Source: Acidobacteriota bacterium (lineage in GTDB: Bacteria; Acidobacteriota; Terriglobia; Terriglobales; Acidobacteriaceae). From it: 7,153 nt of DNA. Positions 1 through 6,816 of this stretch are shown here, piece after piece. The position numbers and the translations under genes are program-made. Under the pieces are notes generated by a model. The model did not search any database. It was not told the DNA's origin and saw only the letters and a program-made list of their open reading frames with translations. The stretch is from assembly GCA_003224995.1 (NCBI GenBank), contig QIAI01000034.1, positions 10,291-17,443 of the forward strand, read 5' to 3'. How positions within the stretch are numbered: the first letter of the stretch is position 1; the number at the start of each line of letters is the position of its first letter.

Positions 1-1922
1 ACGCGCACAATCTCGTCGTGCTCACTTGATCCGCGCGGGCTCGAGGTGGGAACAGCCGCTCCGGTTCTCTTCAGTTCGGAGACGGGCACTTCAAGGGCAG
101 TGCCGCGGGTAAGGATGACGGCCCGCTCGATAAAGTTTTCCAACTCGCGAATATTGCCCGGCCAATGCCAACTTGCCAGCTTCTTCAACGCAGCCGCGGG
201 AATGGAGTCGATCTTCTTCTCCATGCGTCGCTCATATTTTTGAGCAAAGTATCGCACCAGTAATGGAATGTCCTCCGGACGTTCCCGCAGCGGAGGGATA
301 CGAATCGGAAACACATTCAGCCGATAATAAAGATCGCTGCGAAACTCGCGATTCTCAATCATCTGGTCAAGATCGCGGTTGGTCGCTGCCACAAGTCGCA
401 CATCCACTTTCTTAGTGCGCGTGCTGCCCAGCCGTTCGAATTCGCGTTCCTGCAAGGCGCGCAACAATTTCGGCTGGATCTCGATCGGAATGTCCCCGAC
501 TTCGTCCAGGAACAACGTCCCCTGATCGGCCAGTTCCAGCCGTCCCAGCTTCTGGGAAATCGCGCCGGTAAATGCGCCACGCTCATGCCCGAAGAGCTCA
601 CTTTCAAGCAGCCCGGTGGGGATGGCGGCGCAGTTCAGTTTTACAAACGTGCGATCCTTTCTCCGGCTGCGATCATGGATGGCACGAGCGATCAATTCTT
701 TTCCCGTACCGGTCTCGCCCAGCAGCAACACCGTTGAATCACTGGGAGCGACCGTATCCACCAGCCTTAGCACGTTGCGCAGCGCCGAACTCTGGCCAAC
801 GATTCCTTCGAAATCCATCTCCCCGCGGATTTCGTCTTCCAGATAAAGTTTCTCCTGCGCCAGCTTGTCCTTGAGTTCGGCGATTTCACCGTAGGCCAGC
901 GCATTCTCCATGGCGATCGCCACCTGGTGCGCCACCTGGGTCAGAAAAGCGACTTCCCCGTCGTCGAAATTGTCGGCTTGTCGACTCGCCAATGCCATCA
1001 CTCCCAGCACTCGATCCCGGCTCACCAAACTGATATCGCAAAGAGACTGGATCCCTTCGCCCGATGCCTTGGCATACATGTCCGGCGCAACCGTCTGCGG
1101 ATCCAGCTGGTTCAGCACATAAGGCTTGCCGGTTTGAAACGTCTGGCCGGGCGTAGTTCCTTCGATCGGAATCTCGACTCCCTCCAGAAACAACCCCCTG
1201 CTGTCGGGGAAATCGAGTGCATGAACTCGCAGATTTTTGCCGCCCGCGTCTGGCAGCATGATGGCGGCAGCGTCACACTGCATCACCCTGCGCAGGATGC
1301 CGGAAATTGCGTGCAACAGATCGTCGAACTCCAGGTTGGAGACGACCTGGTTGGTTAGCTCGAGGATGAGCTTGAGGCGTTCTTGCGCTTGCGTCGATGT
1401 GTAGAGGTTTACCGCCGCGTCGATGGCCAATGCCACTTGATCTGCCAGTAGCTGAAGAAAATCAAGTTCTTCTTCCGGGTACGAATGCGGATGCCTGCTG
1501 CCCAAGCTGATCACGCCCAGACGACGCTGCCCTCTCGACAATGGAAAGGCGCAGGTGGAGGCGATTCCGTGTTTTTCAAGGAATTGTTTATAGGGTGAGA
1601 ACTGTTTCTCGAGACTCCAGTCGTCGACGACGTAGAGTTCCTGGCGCTGGTGCGCCCAAGCGAGCGGCGTATCCTCCCCCGGTACCGGGTCATTGCTTCT
1701 CTCGCCGTTCACTTCCAGCACCTGCCATTCCACGGCGTTGCTCTCCCCATGAAAGGCTACGACCTGCAAGTAGTCGAAGGAGACAATCTCGCGCAACTGG
1801 CTCAACAGTTCGTTTCCGGCGTTCTCGCAATCGTGGCACGTCGCGATCGATTTACCGGCCCGAAGCAGGGCTTCGTAGCGTGCTGACGGATTTGTCGGAA
1901 CGATTCTTGCCACCGTTGCCAT
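1..1922 (-). CDS. Sigma-54-dependent transcriptional activator with two GAF domains (FhlA-like), 3' end cut by window edge
   Basis: This is an enhancer-binding protein that would use ATP hydrolysis to open promoters bound by sigma-54 RNA polymerase. Reading from the ATG at 1922 gives 640 uninterrupted codons to the left edge with no stop. GAF domains lie at about residues 17-170 and 185-342. They are probably sensory, but the ligand cannot be told. The AAA+ domain spans about 372-605: Walker A GETGTGKE (402-409), the sigma-54-contacting GAFTGA loop (449-454), Walker B GTLFLDEVGD (468-477), sensor I ATNRDL (513-518), arginine-finger region FRSDLYYRLNVFPI (527-540), and WPGNIRELEN (587-596). 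The Fis-type helix-turn-helix expected at the C-terminus lies outside the window. The start is supported by AAAAGGGA about 10 nt upstream; the frame stays open further upstream with a GTG near 1985 as a weaker alternative. No receiver domain is present, so it is not a standard two-component regulator. It is divergent from the 2219 gene. Confidence 0.95.
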   Translation of the reverse strand, partial: MATVARIVPTNPSARYEALLRAGKSIATCHDCENAGNELLSQLREIVSFDYLQVVAFHGESNAVEWQVLEVNGERSNDPVPGEDTPLAWAHQRQELYVVDDWSLEKQFSPYKQFLEKHGIASTCAFPLSRGQRRLGVISLGSRHPHSYPEEELDFLQLLADQVALAIDAAVNLYTSTQAQERLKLILELTNQVVSNLEFDDLLHAISGILRRVMQCDAAAIMLPDAGGKNLRVHALDFPDSRGLFLEGVEIPIEGTTPGQTFQTGKPYVLNQLDPQTVAPDMYAKASGEGIQSLCDISLVSRDRVLGVMALASRQADNFDDGEVAFLTQVAHQVAIAMENALAYGEIAELKDKLAQEKLYLEDEIRGEMDFEGIVGQSSALRNVLRLVDTVAPSDSTVLLLGETGTGKELIARAIHDRSRRKDRTFVKLNCAAIPTGLLESELFGHERGAFTGAISQKLGRLELADQGTLFLDEVGDIPIEIQPKLLRALQEREFERLGSTRTKKVDVRLVAATNRDLDQMIENREFRSDLYYRLNVFPIRIPPLRERPEDIPLLVRYFAQKYERRMEKKIDSIPAAALKKLASWHWPGNIRELENFIERAVILTRGTALEVPVSELKRTGAAVPTSSPRGSSEHDEIVR

Positions 1923-2032
1923 GAAGTATTGGTCCCTTTTCTTGACCTTGCCCTGGGCTGCACCGCTCTCCGTTGGCGCGAACACGGAGCTACGCCGCTA
2001 GACCTATGAGATGTGGGCCATTTCGATTGGGT

Positions 2033-2067
2033 TCTTAAAATGTCTTAAGTCTTCGACACTTGTCGAA
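2033..2067. promoter_or_regulatory. Operator-like cluster between divergent genes
   Basis: Two elements sit side by side. First, TCTTAA occurs at 2033-2038 and again at 2043-2048, one helical turn apart (10 bp); the second copy also forms CTTAA/TTAAG symmetry with the first. Second, TTCGACA-CT-TGTCGAA (2052-2067) is a perfect palindrome with 7-bp arms and a 2-bp centre. The position between the regulator (start 1922, minus) and the beta-barrel gene (start 2219, plus) fits a shared operator for a dimeric regulator. The binding protein is not known and no convincing -35/-10 pair could be assigned nearby. Confidence 0.4.
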
Positions 2068-2145
2068 TGCAACGATTTCTACGCAAGAACTTTTGAGCGG
2101 AAAAGCAGCGGACCTAGGTTTGGAACATCCAGTGCCCTGGTAGGG

Positions 2146-2194
2146 CGAACCGCGAATTCGGAATCCATCGGGGAACGGTTTCGGGCGCGGTTCG
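2146..2194 (+). promoter_or_regulatory. 9-bp inverted repeat in the leader of the beta-barrel gene
   Basis: CGAACCGCG (2146-2154) and CGCGGTTCG (2186-2194) are exact reverse complements around a 31-nt loop, ending 13 nt before the Shine-Dalgarno sequence. In RNA this would be a stable GC-rich stem directly upstream of the ribosome binding site. A role in mRNA stability or translation is inference; chance is not excluded. Confidence 0.3.
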
Positions 2195-2207
2195 GATAAG
2201 AAAAACT

Positions 2208-2213
2208 GGAGGG
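2208..2213 (+). promoter_or_regulatory. Ribosome binding site of the beta-barrel gene
   Basis: GGAGGG lies 5 nt before the ATG at 2219. It is a strong Shine-Dalgarno match at good spacing and fixes the start of the downstream gene. Confidence 0.8.
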
Positions 2214-2218
2214 ATCAA

Positions 2219-2821
2219 ATGCGTAGGTTGCTTGTCATCATTGCTGCGGTTGCTAGCTTGGCGGTTGCCGCAGTCGCTCAGGAGGGCCGTTCAGAGATCA
2301 GCTTGCAGGGTACCGGTTTTTTCACAAAGGACTCGAACGGTCAGGGGAACCTGCAACGTAGCACCGAAACCGGCGGATTCACGGTTGGATACCGTTACAA
2401 CATCAATCGCTGGCTCTCTGCCGAAGGGAATTATGGTTACGACCGAAACACTCAACAATATTTTGGAGGTTTCGGAGAATCCAGAGTCCAGGCCAACGCT
2501 CACACGGTCACGGGCGATTTGGCTGTGAAACTCCCGCTTCCCATCAAGAGAGTGAGCCCCTACGTACTGGCGGGAGGCGGCGGTCTGATCTTTGACCCCA
2601 CTGGTAATCCAGGCGGCTTTGTGCCGGGTGCCAGCACTCAGGGAAGAGGCGCCTTTCTTTACGGTGCCGGCGCTGATTATGTATTAAGCCGGCACTTCTC
2701 TTTGCGCGCCGAATATCGAGGGTTCGTGTACAAGAGCCCCGACTTCGGGCTGGCTTCCTTGCGCACCGACAGCTGGACGCACACCGCGCAACCTTCGGCT
2801 GGAATCGTTTTCCGATTCTAA
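2219..2821 (+). CDS. Outer-membrane beta-barrel protein (OMP_b-brl / opacity-porin-like)
   Basis: A 200-residue secreted protein. The N-terminus is a clear signal peptide: MRR, then a hydrophobic run to residue 18, with probable cleavage after AVA at residue 20 (before QEG). The rest alternates polar and hydrophobic residues in short strands separated by glycine-rich turns (for example VGYRYNINRWLSAEGNYGY at about 55-73, SPYVLAGGGG around 115, FLYGAGADYVLSRHFSLRAEYRG around 146-168). It ends in AGIVFRF, with the C-terminal phenylalanine expected of barrels assembled by the BAM machinery. Length and pattern fit an eight-strand barrel of the OmpA-N/opacity type; there is no periplasmic OmpA-like peptidoglycan-binding domain. 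The start is fixed by GGAGGG at 2208. The specific role (adhesion, structural or small pore) cannot be told. A strong hairpin follows at 2830, and the next gene is convergent, so it is probably transcribed alone. Confidence 0.87.
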   Translation: MRRLLVIIAAVASLAVAAVAQEGRSEISLQGTGFFTKDSNGQGNLQRSTETGGFTVGYRYNINRWLSAEGNYGYDRNTQQYFGGFGESRVQANAHTVTGDLAVKLPLPIKRVSPYVLAGGGGLIFDPTGNPGGFVPGASTQGRGAFLYGAGADYVLSRHFSLRAEYRGFVYKSPDFGLASLRTDSWTHTAQPSAGIVFRF

Positions 2822-2829
2822 GCGCGTCT

Positions 2830-2871
2830 GGGCAGCCGGGCCATCATGCCCTCCCCTTTTCCCGGCTGCCC
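2830..2871 (+). terminator. Strong hairpin between convergent genes, probable terminator
   Basis: GGGCAGCCGGG (2830-2840) pairs perfectly with CCCGGCTGCCC (2861-2871), an 11-bp GC-rich stem with a 20-nt loop, 8 nt after the stop of the beta-barrel gene. No uridine tract follows, so it is not a textbook intrinsic terminator; the strongly stable stem may act with Rho or protect the 3' end. It also lies about 80 nt beyond the end of the convergent GH15 gene. A competing CCCCC/GGGGG pairing (2869-2873 with 2881-2885) is possible. Confidence 0.55.
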
Positions 2872-2951
2872 CCGATGACCGGGGGAGATGAGCGTAGACA
2901 GAATTTGCCGGGAGTCATTCGAGAACTTGCTACGACGGGATACTTCAAAAA

Positions 2952-4844
2952 CTATCGCCACACCGAGTTCTCGGTGCCCGAAAGAACTCTGTCCAGATAG
3001 GTGGCCGCGCTGATGAGCGCAAGATGTGTGAATGCCTGCGGGAAGTTTCCGAGATGTTGCCCGCTATGACCAATCTCCTCCGAGTACAAACCAACATGGT
3101 TTGCGTATCCCAGGAGTTTCTCAAACAATAATTGGGCTTTTTCTAACTCCCCGGCGCGTGCCAGGCATTCGATATACCAAAACGAACAGGCAGTGAAGCT
3201 ACCCTCTCCCCCTGGAATGCCGTCCACATGCGTGCGCTCCGCCTCATAACGAAAAACCAGTGTGTCCTCGACCAGTCGCGATTGAATCGCTTCCATGGTC
3301 GATCGCCACATGGGATCGACCGGGCTGATGAACCGCATGAGCGGCATCAGGAGGACCGATGCATCCAGATCTTTCGAACCCTTCGACTGCACAAACGACT
3401 GCAAGTCTTCATCCCAGAACTGGGTAAAGATTTCTTCTCGAATCGCGTCGCGGGTTCGCAGCCAAGCGCCGAATGGCGCCGAAAGAGAGCGTTTTTGCGC
3501 AAGTCGCAGGGCTCGGTCGAAAGCCACCCAGCACATTAAGCGCGAGTGCAGAAATTCTCGTGGTTCGCCACGAACCTCCCATATGCCCCGATCCGGCCGC
3601 TGCCAGTTCTTGCCCAGCCACTCTAAAATTCGTAGAACTTCCTGCCAACCCGCATAGGAAATCGCATCGCCATACTTATTCGCAAGATAGATGGCATCCA
3701 TCATTTCGCCGTAAATGTCGAGCTGCAATTGATGATAGGCTGCGTTTCCGATACGCACCGGCTGCGAGTGTTCATATCCCTGGAGATGATCCAGCGTTTT
3801 CTCATCGAGCGTCCGCCTCCCGTCAATGCCGTACACCACCTGTAAAGGTCCCCGCTCTGCGTCATCCCCAAGACGCCCTTTCAGCCAGTTGATGAAAGCT
3901 TCCGCCTCGTCAACAAAACCCAGCCGGATCAGCGCGTACAGGGTGAATGTGGCATCGCGCAACCAGGTAAAGCGATAATCCCAATTGCGCACGCCGCCAA
4001 TTTGTTCTGGCAGGGAAAAAGTCGGCGCGGCTATCAGCGATCCATGTTCCCGGCTGATGAGCAGCTTCAACATCAGCGCGGAACGATTTACCATCTCGCG
4101 CCACCGGCCCTTGTATTGTGATTTCGCGATCCATGCCTTCCAGAAACGTGCTGTCTCGTGGAATCGCTGCTCGATGAACTCAGTCTCAGGTCGCTCTCCT
4201 GGTGCCGGAACTCCACCAAATACAAATGTCGTCCGCTCGCCCGCTCGAAGCTTGAACTCGGCCGTGATATCCGAGGATTGTTTTTGCAGGGGGACAGTGG
4301 AGTACAGCGCCAGTGGCGGACAAGGCCCGCCCGCCGGCGTAAAAATCGCATAGTGGTCTTCGATGCTCAGGGTGTGCCCACACATCACATAATCAAATCG
4401 TGGCTGGCACAGCATCTTGAAATCGACCTCACCCCGGATCACGGTCACGGTGCGGATAATCTCATTCGGCTGCTCTTTGTCGGTCCCGATGGGCATGTAG
4501 TCCGTCAGTTCGGCCACCCCCTCTTCCGCAAGGAACCTGGTGAGCAGGATGTTCGTGTCGGGCAAATACAGCTGTCGTACCCGCCTCTTCTTGAATTGCG
4601 GCTCAATGTGAAAACAGCCGCCTTTCTCGTCATCGAGCAGGCCTGCGAAAACGGTGGGGGAATCGAAATTCGGATAGCAGAGAAAGTCAATGGAACCGTT
4701 TACCGCTACGAGCGCAATGGAGCGCATATTTCCAATGACTCCGTGGTTCTCAATTGCTTCAAAGCTCATTGGTGGGGTTCGGCTCCGAAAGTAACCTTTG
4801 GATGCTGAAACTGGCGGGTCAAACTGCGAAATTTTCGCGAGCAT
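2952..4844 (-). CDS. Glycoside hydrolase family 15 protein (glucoamylase/trehalase type)
   Basis: An inverting alpha-glucosidase-type enzyme that would release glucose from the non-reducing ends of maltodextrins or hydrolyse trehalose; the substrate cannot be decided from sequence. An N-terminal beta-sandwich (about 27-240) opens with the family block IENHGVIGNMRSIALV and GSIDFLCYPNFDSPTVFAGLLD (50-71). The (alpha/alpha)6 catalytic domain (about 248-620) carries GGVRNWDYRFTWLRDA (283-298), GIWEVRG (420-426, Glu423 the probable general acid), EGSFTACSFW (547-556), and YSEE-LGNFPQAFTH (587-607), with a glutamate of SEE the likely base. There is no signal peptide, so it should be cytoplasmic. 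The longest frame starts at 4844 with no good ribosome binding site. Family members usually begin near Met26 (ATG at 4769), where GGAG lies 13 nt upstream; residues 1-25 look non-family, so 4769 may be the true start. All key motifs are intact and the length is normal. Confidence 0.93.
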   Translation of the reverse strand: MLAKISQFDPPVSASKGYFRSRTPPMSFEAIENHGVIGNMRSIALVAVNGSIDFLCYPNFDSPTVFAGLLDDEKGGCFHIEPQFKKRRVRQLYLPDTNILLTRFLAEEGVAELTDYMPIGTDKEQPNEIIRTVTVIRGEVDFKMLCQPRFDYVMCGHTLSIEDHYAIFTPAGGPCPPLALYSTVPLQKQSSDITAEFKLRAGERTTFVFGGVPAPGERPETEFIEQRFHETARFWKAWIAKSQYKGRWREMVNRSALMLKLLISREHGSLIAAPTFSLPEQIGGVRNWDYRFTWLRDATFTLYALIRLGFVDEAEAFINWLKGRLGDDAERGPLQVVYGIDGRRTLDEKTLDHLQGYEHSQPVRIGNAAYHQLQLDIYGEMMDAIYLANKYGDAISYAGWQEVLRILEWLGKNWQRPDRGIWEVRGEPREFLHSRLMCWVAFDRALRLAQKRSLSAPFGAWLRTRDAIREEIFTQFWDEDLQSFVQSKGSKDLDASVLLMPLMRFISPVDPMWRSTMEAIQSRLVEDTLVFRYEAERTHVDGIPGGEGSFTACSFWYIECLARAGELEKAQLLFEKLLGYANHVGLYSEEIGHSGQHLGNFPQAFTHLALISAATYLDRVLSGTENSVWR

Positions 4845-4904
4845 AGGGCGAACCGCGGCCCGCCAGCCCCCTGTTTCAAAAAATCCGAGTCGCTACTGCA
4901 GAGA

Positions 4905-4923
4905 TTGCCTCCCGCATAGGCAA
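4905..4923. repeat. Small inverted repeat upstream of the GH15 gene
   Basis: TTGCCT (4905-4910) and AGGCAA (4918-4923) are perfect inverted copies around a 7-nt spacer, between the stop of the zinc-ribbon gene and the start of the GH15 gene. It could be an operator or a weak 3' hairpin for the zinc-ribbon transcript; there is no T-tract on either strand. Confidence 0.2.
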
Positions 4924-4952
4924 AATGCCACATGATTGGTGCGCCGCGAGAT

Positions 4953-5681
4953 CTATGGTTTTGAAAGATCCGGCCCCCAGTGTGTTCGCGAGAACTCAAA
5001 TTCGCCCATCACGGAGGGTCGTTGTCTCCCGAATTCAGCCGCGCAGCGGCGACATTCTTCAGCCCAGCGCGCAGCGCTGGGTAAAGTAGGAAAGTGGTGC
5101 GAGTCCCGTAGGGCCGACACCAGCTCTCGCGCACACACTTCAGCCCAGCCGAACGAACCACAAATTTGACGCCGCTTTAGCCGCGCAGAATCGGCGGAGT
5201 CGAGCAATTGTCCAGCAAACTCTCCACCCTTGGAATCCTCGCGTACTTCAATCAAAGCCTTTCGACCCGATCCTGCGCCAGCGATCCCAACCACGGCAAT
5301 CCAAACCACTCCCCCTGCAGGGCCTTGATCCAAGCCAAACATCGAGGCCAAAAGGCCCAGCAACACGAAAACCACGACCGCGCCCCAGAACAACAGGCTC
5401 TGCAATGCGTGGAAGCGAACAAATTTGCGCTGCTTAAACTGCCGCAGGACGAGGAAAACCAGCGCCGGAAGAAAAGTAAGATAGGCGAGCGCGCCAATCC
5501 AGCGATCATTCCAATCCACCGGCGGAGGCGCGGGAGTCGGCGAAATTTCGGGAGCGTCCTGGGCGATACCCGGCTCCTCGGGCGCAAAGAAATTCCCCTC
5601 GCGCACTGACCGTCCACAGGACGGACAGAACTCCGAAATATCCGGCATGGTAGCGCCGCAATATCCGCAGGAAATTGGCAT
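4953..5681 (-). CDS. Zinc-ribbon membrane protein with probably non-native C-terminus
   Basis: From the ATG at 5681 it encodes 242 residues. Residues 1-25 form a zinc ribbon with two CxxC knuckles (Cys5/Cys8 and Cys19/Cys22). A proline-rich acidic linker follows (about 32-57), then hydrophobic segments at about 62-80, 94-114 and 123-137, with the loop KQRKFVRFHALQSLLF between the first two. This resembles small bacterial zinc-ribbon/DUF4870-like membrane proteins of unknown function. Such proteins usually end soon after the last helix. Here the frame runs on about 105 residues of polar, Arg/Ser-rich sequence whose DNA coincides with hairpin repeats at about 5036-5200, so the original 3' end has probably been lost or displaced. 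The open frame extends upstream to an ATG at 5786, but starting at 5681 puts Met directly before the CxxC as usual. No clear ribosome binding site was seen for either start. It may be a decaying gene. Confidence 0.6.
   Translation of the reverse strand: MPISCGYCGATMPDISEFCPSCGRSVREGNFFAPEEPGIAQDAPEISPTPAPPPVDWNDRWIGALAYLTFLPALVFLVLRQFKQRKFVRFHALQSLLFWGAVVVFVLLGLLASMFGLDQGPAGGVVWIAVVGIAGAGSGRKALIEVREDSKGGEFAGQLLDSADSARLKRRQICGSFGWAEVCARELVSALRDSHHFPTLPSAARWAEECRRCAAEFGRQRPSVMGEFEFSRTHWGPDLSKP
5036..5200. repeat. Dispersed hairpin-repeat block (REP-like)
   Basis: Several short hairpins with the same trinucleotide loop follow one another. GCCGC-GCA-GCGGC (5038-5050) and CCCAGCGC-GCA-GCGCTGGG (5063-5081) are perfect. 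A third, GGTG...CCC-GTA-GGG...CACC, spans 5096-5121. Motifs recur: CTTCAGCCCAG at 5057-5067 and 5138-5148, and AGCCGCGCAG at 5037-5046 and 5179-5188. This is the pattern of a composite REP-like intergenic repeat. I recall similar hairpin strings being common in Acidobacteriota genomes, but this was not checked. The block overlaps the 3' part of the zinc-ribbon reading frame. Confidence 0.6.
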
Positions 5682-5693
5682 AGGCGTATAGAA

Positions 5694-5734
5694 GTAACAT
5701 CCAAATCTTAAACCAACCAGATTACAGATGTTAC
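5694..5734. promoter_or_regulatory. Interrupted inverted repeat between divergent genes
   Basis: GTAACATC (5694-5701) and GATGTTAC (5727-5734) are perfect inverted copies. Inside them AATCT (5704-5708) pairs with AGATT (5719-5723) around a 10-nt loop, giving 13 pairs in two blocks. It lies just before the zinc-ribbon start (5681, minus) and upstream of the plus-strand channel gene, so it could be a shared operator or a cruciform. No promoter hexamers could be assigned with confidence. Confidence 0.35.
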
Positions 5735-5852
5735 CAAGGACTTGAAACCGATCGATGGTACAGAGCTGACCACTACCGGCCAACAAGCGCTATCGCCTGA
5801 TCTCAACCGTTACGCTATCGTGTTTCTGCGGAGCATGGCCGGCCACAAAGGC

Positions 5853-6737
5853 ATGAAACTGTTTCGGGCGAAATTCAAAACGGAAGCCTTACGATTCAGG
5901 GTTCTGACCCTGCTAGCGTGCCTTGCGGCAAGCAATTCCGCTGTGGCGCAATGGATCGGGAAGCAGACCGGGTGCTACGCAGATTCCATCGCCGCAAATC
6001 CGAACCGGCCGACAGTCGCGAATCCTGCCGATATCACACAATACGGCGTATTGGAATTGGAGTTTGGCTGGGATCGGCTGTGGCCTGACGAGAACGTGCA
6101 GCTGGCGACGGCGGTCGGTGGGCTCTTGAAGTTTGGGATGCTTTGTGACGTTGAGTTGCGCTGGAACACAACCTCGTTCCTGTCACAAACCGACGCGAGC
6201 GGCACCCACCGAAGTCTCGGGGACAATTGGCTTGGTCCGCAGATCCGGATCTACCGGCAGACAAAGCGGGTGCCCACGATGGCCTTCAGCTACGCCATCA
6301 AGATACCCTCAGCCAGCGCGGAAGATGGCTTGGGAACGGGGCGGGTGGATCACGCATTGACCTTTCTGGCGAGCAAAGATATCGCGGGATTTCATTTCGA
6401 TTTCAATGTGACCCAATTTCTGGTCGGACGGCCCAACGCGTCCGGCTTTGACAAGAACCAGCAACTGAATCTGGCGTTTTCCCACGTGATCCGCGGCCCG
6501 CTCCAGTTCACCGGCGAATTTTATGGTGACACTCCGCTCAACCCAACCACATCGGGGTTCACTTCTTCGCTATGGGCGCTTACGTACACAGTTGTTCCGC
6601 GGCTGGTGATTGATGGTGGTTTCGAGGCGGGACTGACTTCCGGCGGGCCTCATCGACACGTCTTCGTGGGAGCGACCTACTCCATTGCAAATCTCTATCG
6701 CGGATCGCGACGAAGGCGATCGAGTCCAGCCGAATAA
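5853..6737 (+). CDS. Outer-membrane channel-like protein (MetA-pathway / putative transporter family)
   Basis: From the ATG at 5853 it encodes 294 residues. The N-terminus is a signal peptide: a basic n-region with several Lys/Arg, a hydrophobic core VLTLLACLAA (about 17-26), and probable cleavage after AVA at residue 32 (before QW). The mature part shows the strand/turn pattern of an outer-membrane barrel, with YGVLELEFGWDRLW, VGGLLKFGMLCDVELRWNT, WLGPQIRIYRQ, AFSYAIKIPSA, GRVDHALTFLAS, VIDGGFEAGLT and HVFVGATYSI. This matches my knowledge of the Phenol_MetA_deg-type outer-membrane transporters, whose substrates are mostly unknown. The last strand is followed by a basic tail ending RRRRSSPAE instead of a terminal aromatic residue, which is unusual. 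The start is uncertain: ATG 5835 and a TTG at 5742 are in frame, and each candidate has a purine-rich element only 1 nt upstream. I chose 5853 because it gives a normal signal peptide. Confidence 0.83.
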   Translation: MKLFRAKFKTEALRFRVLTLLACLAASNSAVAQWIGKQTGCYADSIAANPNRPTVANPADITQYGVLELEFGWDRLWPDENVQLATAVGGLLKFGMLCDVELRWNTTSFLSQTDASGTHRSLGDNWLGPQIRIYRQTKRVPTMAFSYAIKIPSASAEDGLGTGRVDHALTFLASKDIAGFHFDFNVTQFLVGRPNASGFDKNQQLNLAFSHVIRGPLQFTGEFYGDTPLNPTTSGFTSSLWALTYTVVPRLVIDGGFEAGLTSGGPHRHVFVGATYSIANLYRGSRRRRSSPAE

Positions 6738-6766
6738 TACAACTGCCAAGGAGCGTCCTCGTATTA
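6735..6766 (+). terminator. Possible 3' hairpin at the end of the channel gene
   Basis: TAATAC (6735-6740, starting at the stop codon) pairs with GTATTA (6761-6766), and inside it AGGA-GCG-TCCT (6749-6759) forms a second stem. No T-tract follows, so termination activity is uncertain. Confidence 0.25.
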
Positions 6767-6816
6767 AGCCGCCCTCCAGCGACCACGCCTTCAAGGCAGT
6801 TCCGCGGTGTTCACCT

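Noticed and set aside
927..1358. A 143-codon plus-strand open frame opposite the sigma-54 activator.
   Set aside because: The minus strand encodes a continuous, clearly conserved GAF region here; the plus frame has no domain or ribosome binding site.
2027..2100. Sigma-70 or ECF-type promoter for the beta-barrel gene (TTGGGT, TTGTCG and GAACTT were considered as -35 elements).
   Set aside because: None has a matching -10 element at acceptable spacing.
4158..4808. A 216-codon plus-strand open frame antisense to the GH15 gene.
   Set aside because: It lies opposite a GH15 coding sequence with all catalytic motifs intact; its translation shows no recognisable domain and is a composition shadow.
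4905..4935. Sigma-54 promoter suggested by TGTGGCATTTTGCC on the minus strand upstream of the GH15 gene.
   Set aside because: The GG and GC elements are too close together for a -24/-12 promoter.
4766..4999. A 77-codon minus-strand open frame between the zinc-ribbon and GH15 genes.
   Set aside because: It overlaps both neighbours out of frame, has no recognisable domain, and is largely intergenic.
5036..5200. Possible CRISPR array because of repeated motifs.
   Set aside because: The repeats are short, irregularly spaced and hairpin-forming, with no uniform repeat/spacer unit.
5252..5704. A 150-codon minus-strand frame overlapping the zinc-ribbon gene.
   Set aside because: It is rich in Arg/Ser/Cys and lacks the CxxC zinc ribbon and membrane loop found in the adjacent frame, so it is an out-of-frame shadow.
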